In this document: positions 32,944-40,796 of the stretch, piece after piece
Layout: each line of letters opens with the position of its first letter
Position numbering within the stretch: the stretch's first letter is position 1
Assembly (NCBI GenBank): GCA_021324885.1
Contig: JAJPIF010000030.1
Coordinates: 1 to 64,000, forward strand
Source: Pseudomonadota bacterium
GTDB lineage: Bacteria > Desulfobacterota > Binatia > Binatales > Binataceae
Direction of reading: 5' to 3'
Length of the DNA stretch: 64,000 nt
Notes under the pieces: generated by a model
Told to the model about the DNA's origin: nothing
Databases searched by the model: none
Seen by the model: only the letters and a program-made list of their open reading frames with translations
Made by a program: the position numbers and the translations under genes

Positions 32944-34200
32944 GTGAGACCACTTCAGGGTGTGCGAATTCTGGACCTGACCTGGCTGCTGGCTGGAGCC
33001 GGCGGTCCGCGACTGCTGGCGGCACTCGGCGCCGAGGTGATCCGTCTGGAATGGCGCGACCGCCTCGATTTTCTACGCTACAGTCCGCCCGTAATTCCAG
33101 TTGAAGGAGCCACGGAATCGCGGCGCGAGATGAAAAGCGTCAACCGCGGCGGGCTCTTCAACGATAACAATCCCGGCAAGAGAAGCTTCAGCCTCAATAT
33201 GGCTCATCCCAAGGGCAAGGAGATTTTCAAGCGCCTGGTCACGCTCAGCGACGTGGTCGTCGAATCCTTCCGCGCCGACGCCATGACCAAGTGGGGGCTG
33301 GGCTACGAAGTGCTGCGCTCGCTCAAGCCCGACATCATCTATGTGCAGCAATCAGGATGGGGCCACAAAGGACCGTATTGGAAGTATGCCTCTTATGGTC
33401 CGATTGCGCAGGGAATCAGCGGGCTTACCGATCAGTCGGGCTTGCCCGAGCCGTATCCGCCCGCGGGATGGGGCTATTCCTACATGGATTGGAGCGGCGC
33501 CTACTACACGGCGATCTCGATGCTGCTGGCGCTATATTACAAAAAGCGCACCGGCAAGGGACAATACATCGACGGTTCCCAAATCGAGCCTGCCATCTTC
33601 ATGACTGGCACTGCAATTCTGGATTACCTGGTCAACGGACGACATTGGCAGCGGACCGGCAATCGGGCGCCGTATAAGCCGGCGGCGCCGCACGGCGCGT
33701 ACCGATGCGAAGGCGCCGATCGATGGATCGCGATCGCGGTGAGCAGCGACGCCGAATGGCGCGCATTGGTCGCTGAGATGGGAACTCCCGCATGGGCGCG
33801 CGATCCTAAATTCGCCACGCTGGCCACGCGTATCATTAATCAGGACGAACTCGACGCCCGTATCAGCGAATGGACGCGCAGCCAGGAGCCGTTCGCGCTT
33901 CAGGATCGCTTGCAGAAAGCGGGAATCGCCGCGGGTGTTTGCCAGACCAGTCAGGATCGGGTCGAGCGTGACCCGCAGCTTAAGCACCTGAAGTGGCTGA
34001 TTCCGCTGCCCAACGCAGAGGTGGGAACCTGGCCGATCAAGGACGTGCCCTTCCATTTCACCAGGGCCACGGTCGATCAGGGCGGGCCGATCGGACGCGC
34101 ATCACCCTGCTACGGCGAAGACAATGACTACGTCTATGGCGAGTTGTTGAAAATGTCCAAGGAGCAACGCGCGCAATTGGAGCAGGAAGGCGTGATTTGA
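32944..34200 (+). CDS. CaiB/BaiF CoA-transferase, catalytic subunit of a pair
   Basis: A 418-residue class III CoA-transferase. It keeps D182 (SYMDWSGAYY) at the catalytic position and has LGAEVIRLEWRDR, FNDNNPGKRSFSLNM, VVESFRADAMTKWGLGYEVL and T-G-K-G-Q-Y-I-D-G. Start is GTG 32944 behind a strong GGAGAGGAGG. It follows the Asp-lacking homologue by 21 bases, so a heteromer is likely. It is longer at the N-terminal half than its neighbour. The substrate pair is unknown; BbsEF handles succinyl-CoA and benzylsuccinate. Confidence 0.93.
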   Translation: MRPLQGVRILDLTWLLAGAGGPRLLAALGAEVIRLEWRDRLDFLRYSPPVIPVEGATESRREMKSVNRGGLFNDNNPGKRSFSLNMAHPKGKEIFKRLVTLSDVVVESFRADAMTKWGLGYEVLRSLKPDIIYVQQSGWGHKGPYWKYASYGPIAQGISGLTDQSGLPEPYPPAGWGYSYMDWSGAYYTAISMLLALYYKKRTGKGQYIDGSQIEPAIFMTGTAILDYLVNGRHWQRTGNRAPYKPAAPHGAYRCEGADRWIAIAVSSDAEWRALVAEMGTPAWARDPKFATLATRIINQDELDARISEWTRSQEPFALQDRLQKAGIAAGVCQTSQDRVERDPQLKHLKWLIPLPNAEVGTWPIKDVPFHFTRATVDQGGPIGRASPCYGEDNDYVYGELLKMSKEQRAQLEQEGVI

Positions 34201-34240
34201 TCGGCGTGCGTTTGTTCCGGCTCTCCCCGTCGTTTTCTTT

Positions 34241-34266
34241 GCCCTCTGCCTGATCAGGGAAAGGGC
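34241..34266. repeat. Imperfect palindromic element after the CoA-transferase pair
   Basis: GCCCTCTGCCTGATCAGGG plus AAAGGGC reads as a palindrome centred on CTGATCAG (34250-34257), with arms matching at seven of nine positions, followed by AGGGTGAGG. It belongs to the common intergenic GGGTGAGG/CCCTCACC type of palindromic repeat. It lies 41 bases after the stop and could act as a terminator. Confidence 0.5.
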
Positions 34267-34355
34267 AGGGTGAGGATCGACTTCTGGCGCAGTTAATCAA
34301 GCCCAGCGCGAGAGCACCTTTTCGCGCCGTTTTCTTCATCGCGGGAGCAAGGCAC

Positions 34356-35198
34356 ATGGAATTTGAAAAGTTGGCAACCGGCTTTGGAATGACCGAAGCA
34401 CCGCGCGTTGACGAACAGGGCCGCATCTACTTCAGCGACGCCAAATTCGGCGGCGTTTACCGGCGCAACCCCGACGGCCAAATCGAAACATTGATCCCAG
34501 ACCGCAATCACGTCGGCGGGATGGCGTTCAACGAAGGCGGCGGGCTGGTGATGACCGGACCCGGCGTCGCACTGTGGGACGAACGCACGGGTAAAATCCG
34601 CGACCTGCTGACCGAGTTCGAAGGCAAGCCGATCAGCCGCTTCAATGACATGACGGTCGATGCGCAAGGCAGCGTGCTGGCGGGTTCGCTGCTGTGGGAT
34701 CCGGGTCCGGGCCAGAAGTGCGTGCCGGGAGCGCTCTACCGAATTGATCCGCCCAACAAGGTGACTCTGCTGTGGGAGCCGATCGACATCAACAACGGTC
34801 TCGGCTTCAGCCCCGACAACAAGCTGCTTTACCATGCCGATTCGATGACCGGGGTTTGGGTCTATGACGTGATGCCGGACCGGAGCCTCAAGGATCGGCG
34901 CCTGTTTGCCAGGATGCCCGTGGGGGTACCCGACGGCCTGGCGGTCGACGCGGCAGGCAACGTCCTGGTGGCGGCGCCGATGGGCGATGAGGTCGTGCGT
35001 TTCCGGCCCGACGGCACCATCGATCAACGCATTCCCGTCCCGGGCAAACTGGTGCTGAGCGTGGTCTTCGCCGGCCCCGACCTCCGGGACCTGTACGTCG
35101 TGACCGGCGACACCCGAACCGGCAAAGGCGGTACTGGCTCGATTTTCAAAGCCCGCTGTGACATCCCGGGCTTACCCGTTCCGAAAGCCCGGTTTTAA
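34356..35198 (+). CDS. SMP-30/gluconolactonase/LRE-family hydrolase
   Basis: A 280-residue six-bladed beta-propeller lactonase. Metal ligands can be placed at E14 (GMTEAPRVDEQGRIYFSD), N97 (RFNDMTVD), N147 (DINNGLGFSPDN) and D193 (VPDGLAVD). These match the Ca/Zn-binding Glu-Asn-Asn-Asp set of SMP-30. The family opens lactones of sugars or aromatic/aliphatic acids. It is between the CoA-transferase pair and another CoA-transferase, so lactone hydrolysis in acid degradation is plausible. A GGGAGCAAGG ribosome-binding site precedes ATG 34356. Confidence 0.9.
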   Translation: MEFEKLATGFGMTEAPRVDEQGRIYFSDAKFGGVYRRNPDGQIETLIPDRNHVGGMAFNEGGGLVMTGPGVALWDERTGKIRDLLTEFEGKPISRFNDMTVDAQGSVLAGSLLWDPGPGQKCVPGALYRIDPPNKVTLLWEPIDINNGLGFSPDNKLLYHADSMTGVWVYDVMPDRSLKDRRLFARMPVGVPDGLAVDAAGNVLVAAPMGDEVVRFRPDGTIDQRIPVPGKLVLSVVFAGPDLRDLYVVTGDTRTGKGGTGSIFKARCDIPGLPVPKARF

Positions 35199-35316
35199 GC
35201 TGGCCGCCCAAAAGGGGTGATAGCGCTGGGTACGTGCCCGCGATTCATGCCCGCCCCGGCGCGCCGTCCTTCGCCTCGACGCGGTCCTCTCCCGCACGCC
35301 AGTGCGGAAGAGGTTT

Positions 35317-36576
35317 TTATTTCCGCTTGAGCAATTCGATTTTCGGATCCCTGACCAGCACGCCCTGCGCATATAGCAGGTCGATCTGCTCATTGCTCAT
35401 TCCCAGCAGATCCTTCAGTACGGTGCTGTTATCTTGACCCAGTAATGAAGCCGCCAGTTTCTCTTTGGGCGGCCATCGGGAAAGTTTTACCGGCATTCCC
35501 GGAATATCGAATTCGCCGATAAAGGGATCTTTCACCCTGCGCACGGTGCCGCGCTGGCGCAGATGCGGATGCGCAATGGCTTCGTTCAATTTCAGGATTG
35601 GCGCGCATGGGACTCGCGCCTGTTCCAACGCCGCGATTGCCGCCTCGCGGGTCGGGAAACGGCTCAAACGTTCTTCGATTTCAGCGGCCAGGGCCTCGCC
35701 GTTGATTCGCCGGTCGCGGCGCGTTTTGAAGCGGGGGTCCTCCAGCCATTGGGGAGCGCCCAGCGCGCGTGCCAGATCGGGCCATCGATGCTCGGTGGCG
35801 ATCAGGTAAATCCAGTGATCGCCCCGATAGCGGTACGCGCCGCCGCTGCCCTCGGGATGGAACCGGCCGCTGCGTTCGGGAACGAATCTTCCACCCTGTA
35901 ATGTAATGCGCGGAATACTGTTTTGATGTGTATGGAAGTAAGTATCGATCAACGCCGCATCAATGTATTGTCCCTCGCCGGTGTGCTCGCGATGGATCAA
36001 TGCCGCCAAAACCGCGGTTGCCGCCGTCATTCCGCATAAGCTGTCGCCGATCGAGGTTCCCTGATGAACCGGGGGACGGCCGGGCTCGCCCAACAGGTCG
36101 GAAATACCGGCATACGCTGAACCGATGTAGTCAAAGCCGGGTTTGCCGCTGAGCGGTCCGCTCTGCCCAGCCAGCGAAATCGAGCACATAATCAGGCCCG
36201 GATGTATCTTTCTTAAATCCTCATAACCCATACCGGCCCGGGTCATCACCCCCGGCGTGAAGGCTTCGACCAGGATGTCGATTTTGGGCACGATCGAGCG
36301 CAACAACTCGCGTGAGCGCGGCAGATTCCAATTGAGCGCGAGGCTCTTCTTGGAATGGTTCTGCTGGAAGAAGTAGGTGCTCTGCGTGACATCGGCCATC
36401 CGCGGATCAAGCGGCTTGAAGCCGCTGGTGCGCGTGCGATCTCCCTCGGGCGCGAACTCCACTTTGATGACTTCCGCGCCCAGTTCCGCCAGCATCCGGC
36501 AGCAGGTCGGCCCTGCAACATACTGGGTCATATCCAAAACGCGATAGCCGGTCAGCATCGGGGAACCAGTGGGCAT
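35317..36576 (-). CDS. CaiB/BaiF class III CoA-transferase, single domain
   Basis: A 419-residue class III CoA-transferase with GYRVLDMTQYVAGPTCCRMLAELGAEVIKVE at the N-terminus, VEAFTPGVMTRAGMGYEDL and T-G-E-G-Q-Y-I-D-A. D178 (SIGDSLCG) is the catalytic Asp by register. It strongly resembles the gene at 21297-22526 over most of its length, including the C-terminal LGQDN segment, so the two are likely duplicates. GGAGGATTC precedes ATG 36576. The next gene upstream on this strand is a DUF1214-type protein. Confidence 0.93.
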   Translation of the reverse strand: MPTGSPMLTGYRVLDMTQYVAGPTCCRMLAELGAEVIKVEFAPEGDRTRTSGFKPLDPRMADVTQSTYFFQQNHSKKSLALNWNLPRSRELLRSIVPKIDILVEAFTPGVMTRAGMGYEDLRKIHPGLIMCSISLAGQSGPLSGKPGFDYIGSAYAGISDLLGEPGRPPVHQGTSIGDSLCGMTAATAVLAALIHREHTGEGQYIDAALIDTYFHTHQNSIPRITLQGGRFVPERSGRFHPEGSGGAYRYRGDHWIYLIATEHRWPDLARALGAPQWLEDPRFKTRRDRRINGEALAAEIEERLSRFPTREAAIAALEQARVPCAPILKLNEAIAHPHLRQRGTVRRVKDPFIGEFDIPGMPVKLSRWPPKEKLAASLLGQDNSTVLKDLLGMSNEQIDLLYAQGVLVRDPKIELLKRK

Positions 36577-36717
36577 GAATCCTCCATCATTGGCGACGGG
36601 TGATAGTATATTTATGTCGGCAATTCCAATCCGGACAATCCGCGGGATTGCCGACGCTTCGACCGTCCGACACGTACCGATTTTGCGGCCTTGCCGGGAA
36701 CCGCGGGAGATTCATTT

Positions 36718-37989
36718 TTAGCGGCGCAGTTGGCCGATGCGCCGGGCAAACCCGCGCTCGCGCCGCTCGATTTGCCGGCGCCGCTCCTGCGCGTCGGCCA
36801 TCCGCGTCCGCGGCGCAAGTACCGATTCGAGTTCGGACAGCTTGATCAGCCGGGTTTGCGCAATGGAGCGGTTTTGTTGTTGCGGCGGATGCGGCAGCGC
36901 CTGCCATCGAATCAGCATTCCCCCGCTGTTGAGGCGCTGCGTGTCAACCCAGTTGTACACGCCAGGATCGACCGGCGAGATCACCAGCGTGTATGCGCCG
37001 TCGTCATCCGGCGCGGCCTGCGCGTGGTTCATGGATCCGGTCGCGGCGATGTATTCCATGCCGACCATCCAATGATCGAACAGCTGAAATCCGACATAGC
37101 GCGCGCCGATCGGGTCGATCCTCATCACCAGTGCCTCATCGTTGGCGATCTCGAAATTGCCGAAGCTCGTGATTTGGGTCAGCAGACCGCCGGGAGTGGG
37201 CGAAGGGAGCGTAAGCTGATTCGGCGCCAGGCGATAACAGGCTTTGCGATTGAACTCCAGGATCGCAGGAATGAATGCGCGCAACTTTTCCACCGCCTTG
37301 CTCACCAGCTCGCTTTTGCTTGCCGCACGAATCGGCGGTCCTGCAACGCGCTCGATCGTGATCAGCGGCGGTGTTTCGATGGTCCAATCTCCCAGGCTCG
37401 GCCGCAGCAGCAGCGCCATCGATTCCGGACGCGACTGCAGGTGATTGCGCCGCCCGCCGGCCGGGCTCGAGTCGATCGTCACTTCGAATTCATCGTTGCC
37501 GCTGATATCGATGTCGTCCAGGTCCAGATAGGCGTTGCTGTGCGGGAAGGCGGCAGGATACGGCCCGCCCCGCCCCATGACCGTCAAGGTGCACTCGGCG
37601 GGAGCGGGACGCCGGATCCTGCCCGTAACGACGTAACGCGAGGCGCCGTCCAAAGCAGCGGTGGCATAAAGATTGTCGGGATTGTCGATTCCCCATCGAT
37701 TGCCCGGGAAATCCACGCCAAACCATTTATGCGGCGGGGTCTGAACCCATACGAAAGCCGGGCGCGACGCATCGCCGTTTACGATCCAGTCCAGAGCTCC
37801 GAGCACCGCTTCACTTGCCGATCGTTCCAGCGTCGAACGTCCCGAGGGCGTTTGCGCAAAGGGATCGGCGGCGAACAATTTGCGCGCCGTTTCCAGCTCC
37901 CGCTGCACTTCGGGAGTTCGGAAAATTTCCAGCGACCGGGTTTCAAACGCATTCTGTACAGGGTCGTCAACAGAGATATCGATGGCCAT
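36718..37989 (-). CDS. DUF1214-like protein
   Basis: A 423-residue protein of unknown function. The DPGVYNWVDTQRLNSGGMLIRWQ segment near residues 340-365 matches the DUF1214 C-terminal signature (NW-D-T...G...RWQ). NPDNLYATAALDGASRYVVTGR and a Gly/Asp-rich beta region precede it. There is no signal peptide. The C-terminus is Arg-rich. AAGGAG lies six bases before ATG 37989. It is the gene upstream of the CoA-transferase 35317-36576, separated by 141 bases. DUF1214 proteins occur beside catabolic operons, but no function is established. Confidence 0.7.
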   Translation of the reverse strand: MAIDISVDDPVQNAFETRSLEIFRTPEVQRELETARKLFAADPFAQTPSGRSTLERSASEAVLGALDWIVNGDASRPAFVWVQTPPHKWFGVDFPGNRWGIDNPDNLYATAALDGASRYVVTGRIRRPAPAECTLTVMGRGGPYPAAFPHSNAYLDLDDIDISGNDEFEVTIDSSPAGGRRNHLQSRPESMALLLRPSLGDWTIETPPLITIERVAGPPIRAASKSELVSKAVEKLRAFIPAILEFNRKACYRLAPNQLTLPSPTPGGLLTQITSFGNFEIANDEALVMRIDPIGARYVGFQLFDHWMVGMEYIAATGSMNHAQAAPDDDGAYTLVISPVDPGVYNWVDTQRLNSGGMLIRWQALPHPPQQQNRSIAQTRLIKLSELESVLAPRTRMADAQERRRQIERRERGFARRIGQLRR

Positions 37990-38246
37990 CGTTAACTCCT
38001 TGCCCGCGCGCTGAGAACTTTGCGATCTCGCAGCTCTATTTATCGAAAACCACGCAACTGTAAAGACGCGCAGTTCGCTTCAACCTCACTCGGGAACATT
38101 TTTCATACGTGCGCAATGGATCGATCGAGTCGCGCCCGCTTCGGCCTGAAATTGGCGCAGTCTGGTGAACCCTGCTTTGAGGCATGCATTTTGCGCCTGT
38201 TTCTGGAGCAAGGAACCCGGTGGCTAACTACCAAGGAGCACGTTTT

Positions 38247-38840
38247 ATGCTCGGACGCTTGGCGTTTTTGCTTTCCGCAATTTTTCTGGGCGGTTGTGCT
38301 GCGTTGCCCCTGATGGGCGGCGGTGCGGTCTCAAACTCGAATCCCGACGTGGTGATAGGCGCCGCCGCGCCGCCACCTTCGACCTTCGACTTTGTCGGCC
38401 GTTCCACTAAATTCCTGTTCGTCAGCCCGGCCGCCCTTTTGACCGACAGCGACCGCATCCGCGCTTCCATAATTCAGGAGCAGTGCATGTTCCAGACTCC
38501 CGATCCGCCCTTCCTTGTGCCAAGTCTGAATCAGAAGTGGCTGTTTATCGGACGTCTGAACCAAAACCAGATTATTCAGGCGCTCGAATACAAAAGTATA
38601 TTTACCCTTGGTCTGACCGGAACGCAGCAACTGAGCCCGTGGCCCGTCAGCATGGTGGCGCTGAGCGACTTCCCCGATTCTTATCTCGCCGACCGCCTGG
38701 CAGCCCTTTCCAAGGCGCAGCCCGATATACGCAGCGATGTGTTGGCCGAATACTTGAACAATTCGAACCGGATCAGGAGCGCGACCAATGCGCTAATTGA
38801 GGAATACAATCCGCAGGTGGAGTGCCTGCCCAGGAAGTAA
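38247..38840 (+). CDS. Predicted lipoprotein of unknown function
   Basis: A 197-residue protein with a lipoprotein signal: LAFLLSAIFLGGC, with a lipobox LGGC at about residues 13-16. ATG 38247 has AAGGAG at 38233-38238; an upstream in-frame extension lacks features. The mature part shows LFVSPAALLTDSDRIRASI, LNQKWLFIGRLNQNQIIQALE and a helical C-terminal region. I recognise no family. It would be anchored to the inner or outer membrane via Lol. Confidence 0.65.
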   Translation: MLGRLAFLLSAIFLGGCAALPLMGGGAVSNSNPDVVIGAAAPPPSTFDFVGRSTKFLFVSPAALLTDSDRIRASIIQEQCMFQTPDPPFLVPSLNQKWLFIGRLNQNQIIQALEYKSIFTLGLTGTQQLSPWPVSMVALSDFPDSYLADRLAALSKAQPDIRSDVLAEYLNNSNRIRSATNALIEEYNPQVECLPRK

Positions 38841-39041
38841 TTCAATTCAATACTCAGACGCACCAGGTATTGTTAGCTATCCAACCGGACAGCGTTGCCA
38901 CCGGTATGCAATCCTCCCCCAATTGGAGAGGAAATCCGTTTTTCCTATTGATCTGCCTGAACATTGATTATCGTTAGCAAACGATCGTGAGTTTACTACC
39001 TCGGTGGTTTTTTGAGCGAACGATGCCGCCAGAATCAGCGC

Positions 39042-39287
39042 GGCCTGATAAGCGCGTATGGGAGCTTTGGCGCATATGCGGGCGTGATGATGGGGTCGGG
39101 CCCAGGCGTGTTTGCTCGTCATGTGCGATGCAGCGGCGTGGGCGTGAGTCACAATCTCTGCATGGCGCCGCTGAGCGGCACGACCCTGATGGTCGCGACG
39201 TACCTGATCCAGCGCACACAGAACGATATGTCGCCGCCGTTACACCTGATCGGCGCCGTAATGGTCTCGGCGCTGTTCGTTCAAAAG
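39042..39287 (+). pseudogene. Remnant of an MFS transporter C-terminus
   Basis: This frame contains a run that reads like the last part of an MFS metabolite/H+ symporter: VRCSGVGVSHNLCMAPLSGTT followed by MVATYLIQRTQNDMSPPLHLIGAVMVSALF. In intact proteins the first part follows an LFPxRVR loop and the second is the last two membrane spans. There is no start codon or N-terminal half here: the frame opens with unrelated sequence and the fragment sits alone in a 534-base gap between other genes. It is therefore a decayed fragment. Confidence 0.55.
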
Positions 39288-39374
39288 CCTGGCGGAAACC
39301 GCCCGCCTTCCCCTGCAGGAGTAAGCGGTTGCTGCCGCGGCCGCGATGCGACCGCGGCATTCGTTACGCGGAGT

Positions 39375-40634
39375 TCAGGCGCTCGCCGCCCGTTCCTGCT
39401 GGGGAATCTCCCATTTTTCGTTGGCGTATTGACGGCTGACCGGAATTTCAAATGGATCGCCAATATCCAGGGACTTCGCGATCTCGCGCAGCGCAGGCAG
39501 CACTTCCTGCCCCATCAGGCGGATACCGCTGAGCGAATCTTTATGGTCGATCGCGCCATCGTTGCACCATAACGCGAGGATCGAGCAGCGGGTTTCCTCC
39601 AGGCGGATGCGCAGCTTTTCAATCACCTGCTTCGGCGTTCCGGCGATCAGCGTGCCGTTGGCGATGCGGGCCTCGAAGTCGGATCGATTGTCGCCGCTCT
39701 TGCGCTGTTTGCTGCGATAGCCGGCCCGCAGTTCAGCCATCGGCCGGCGCGCCCATTCGCCCAGGTATCCGGACGGCGCCGCCCACACCGGATGGGTCAG
39801 GCCGGTGAACTCGCCCTGCATCCACATGAACTGGCGGGCGTTCCTGAGCGCCTTCTCCTCCGTTTCATCGACGCGCACCTGCAACAAAGCGCCGCGGTAT
39901 GCCGAGCCGCCCTCATAGCCATGCTCGCGCGCGGTGTCGTCAAACAATTTGATCACCTGCTTGGCCATGTCAGTGGGCAGGTTAAGTCCGATATACGGAT
40001 AACCGTGCTCGGCGCACCAGACGACGGTCTCGCGGCTGGAAACGCCGGGCACCCAGATGCGCGGATGCGGTTTTTGCATCGGGATCACCCACGGATTGAC
40101 GACGCGGAACTGATAGTGATTGCCCTCCCATCGCCACGGTCCGGGTTTGGTCCAGGTTTTTATGATCAGGTCGTGGGCTTCTTCAAAGCGCTCGCGGTTG
40201 AAGGCGGGATTGGTGTTGCTGGCGAATGCCTCGACACCGCCACCCCGCACGATTCCCGGAACCAGCCGGCCCTTGGAGAGCAGGTCGATCATCGCCAGTT
40301 CCTCGGCCAGCCGCACCGGATTGTCGGCCACGGGCAAAGGATTGCCGAGCAGCACGATTTTGACGCGTTTGGTGGTTGCCGCGATTGCGGTCGCGAAGAT
40401 GTTGCACTTGGCCTGCATGCAGAAGGGCGCGTTGTGATGCTCGTTGAGCATGATCCCGTCCCAGCCGCATTCCTCGACGTAATGGTATTCTTCCAGCCGC
40501 TCATTATAGAGCCGACTGCCAGCAATCGGGTCGAAAAATTTGTTGGGCAGAAGCAAAGCGGTATAGCCGTATCGATCGCCTTCGGCGGACGGATAGGTCG
40601 ACATCGGCTGTTCGGTGAAATACATCAAATGCAT
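39375..40634 (-). CDS. LLM-class flavin-dependent oxidoreductase (luciferase-like)
   Basis: A 419-residue luciferase-like monooxygenase. It shows GWDGIMLNEHHNAPFCMQAKCNIFATAIAATTKRVKIVLLGNPLPVADNPVRLAEELAMIDLLSKGRLVPGIVRG, i.e. the EHHN/LG-P-N pattern for flavin binding, and a C-terminal LIAGTPKQVIEKLRIRLEE. The start has GAGGAGGTG nine bases upstream. It differs from the luciferase-like gene at 24965-26239 in its opening but shares the same layout. It lies beside the DUF748 and CoA-transferase genes; oxygenation of an unknown substrate is inferred. Confidence 0.9.
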   Translation of the reverse strand: MHLMYFTEQPMSTYPSAEGDRYGYTALLLPNKFFDPIAGSRLYNERLEEYHYVEECGWDGIMLNEHHNAPFCMQAKCNIFATAIAATTKRVKIVLLGNPLPVADNPVRLAEELAMIDLLSKGRLVPGIVRGGGVEAFASNTNPAFNRERFEEAHDLIIKTWTKPGPWRWEGNHYQFRVVNPWVIPMQKPHPRIWVPGVSSRETVVWCAEHGYPYIGLNLPTDMAKQVIKLFDDTAREHGYEGGSAYRGALLQVRVDETEEKALRNARQFMWMQGEFTGLTHPVWAAPSGYLGEWARRPMAELRAGYRSKQRKSGDNRSDFEARIANGTLIAGTPKQVIEKLRIRLEETRCSILALWCNDGAIDHKDSLSGIRLMGQEVLPALREIAKSLDIGDPFEIPVSRQYANEKWEIPQQERAASA

Positions 40635-40796
40635 CGTCGCACCTCCTCAATGGGACCCATCATGCGGCCTGGTGTCCTTAGCGGATTTAGCTTGACTGCG
40701 ATCTGCAAATAGCAAAATCGCGCCCGCCTGTCTCCCATACATACGTCGGTCTGCGCCGGCCTCCATTCGCGAGTCCACGTGGGCGTTCGGTATCAA

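Noticed and set aside
34241-34266. Palindrome as a restriction or recombination site
   Set aside because: The CTGATCAG centre is common and the flanking TGAGG wording matches the widespread intergenic palindrome type, so a repeat or terminator is simpler.
36691-37995. 434-codon plus-strand frame
   Set aside because: Antisense to the DUF1214-like gene, no recognisable motif, Arg/Gly/Gln-rich.
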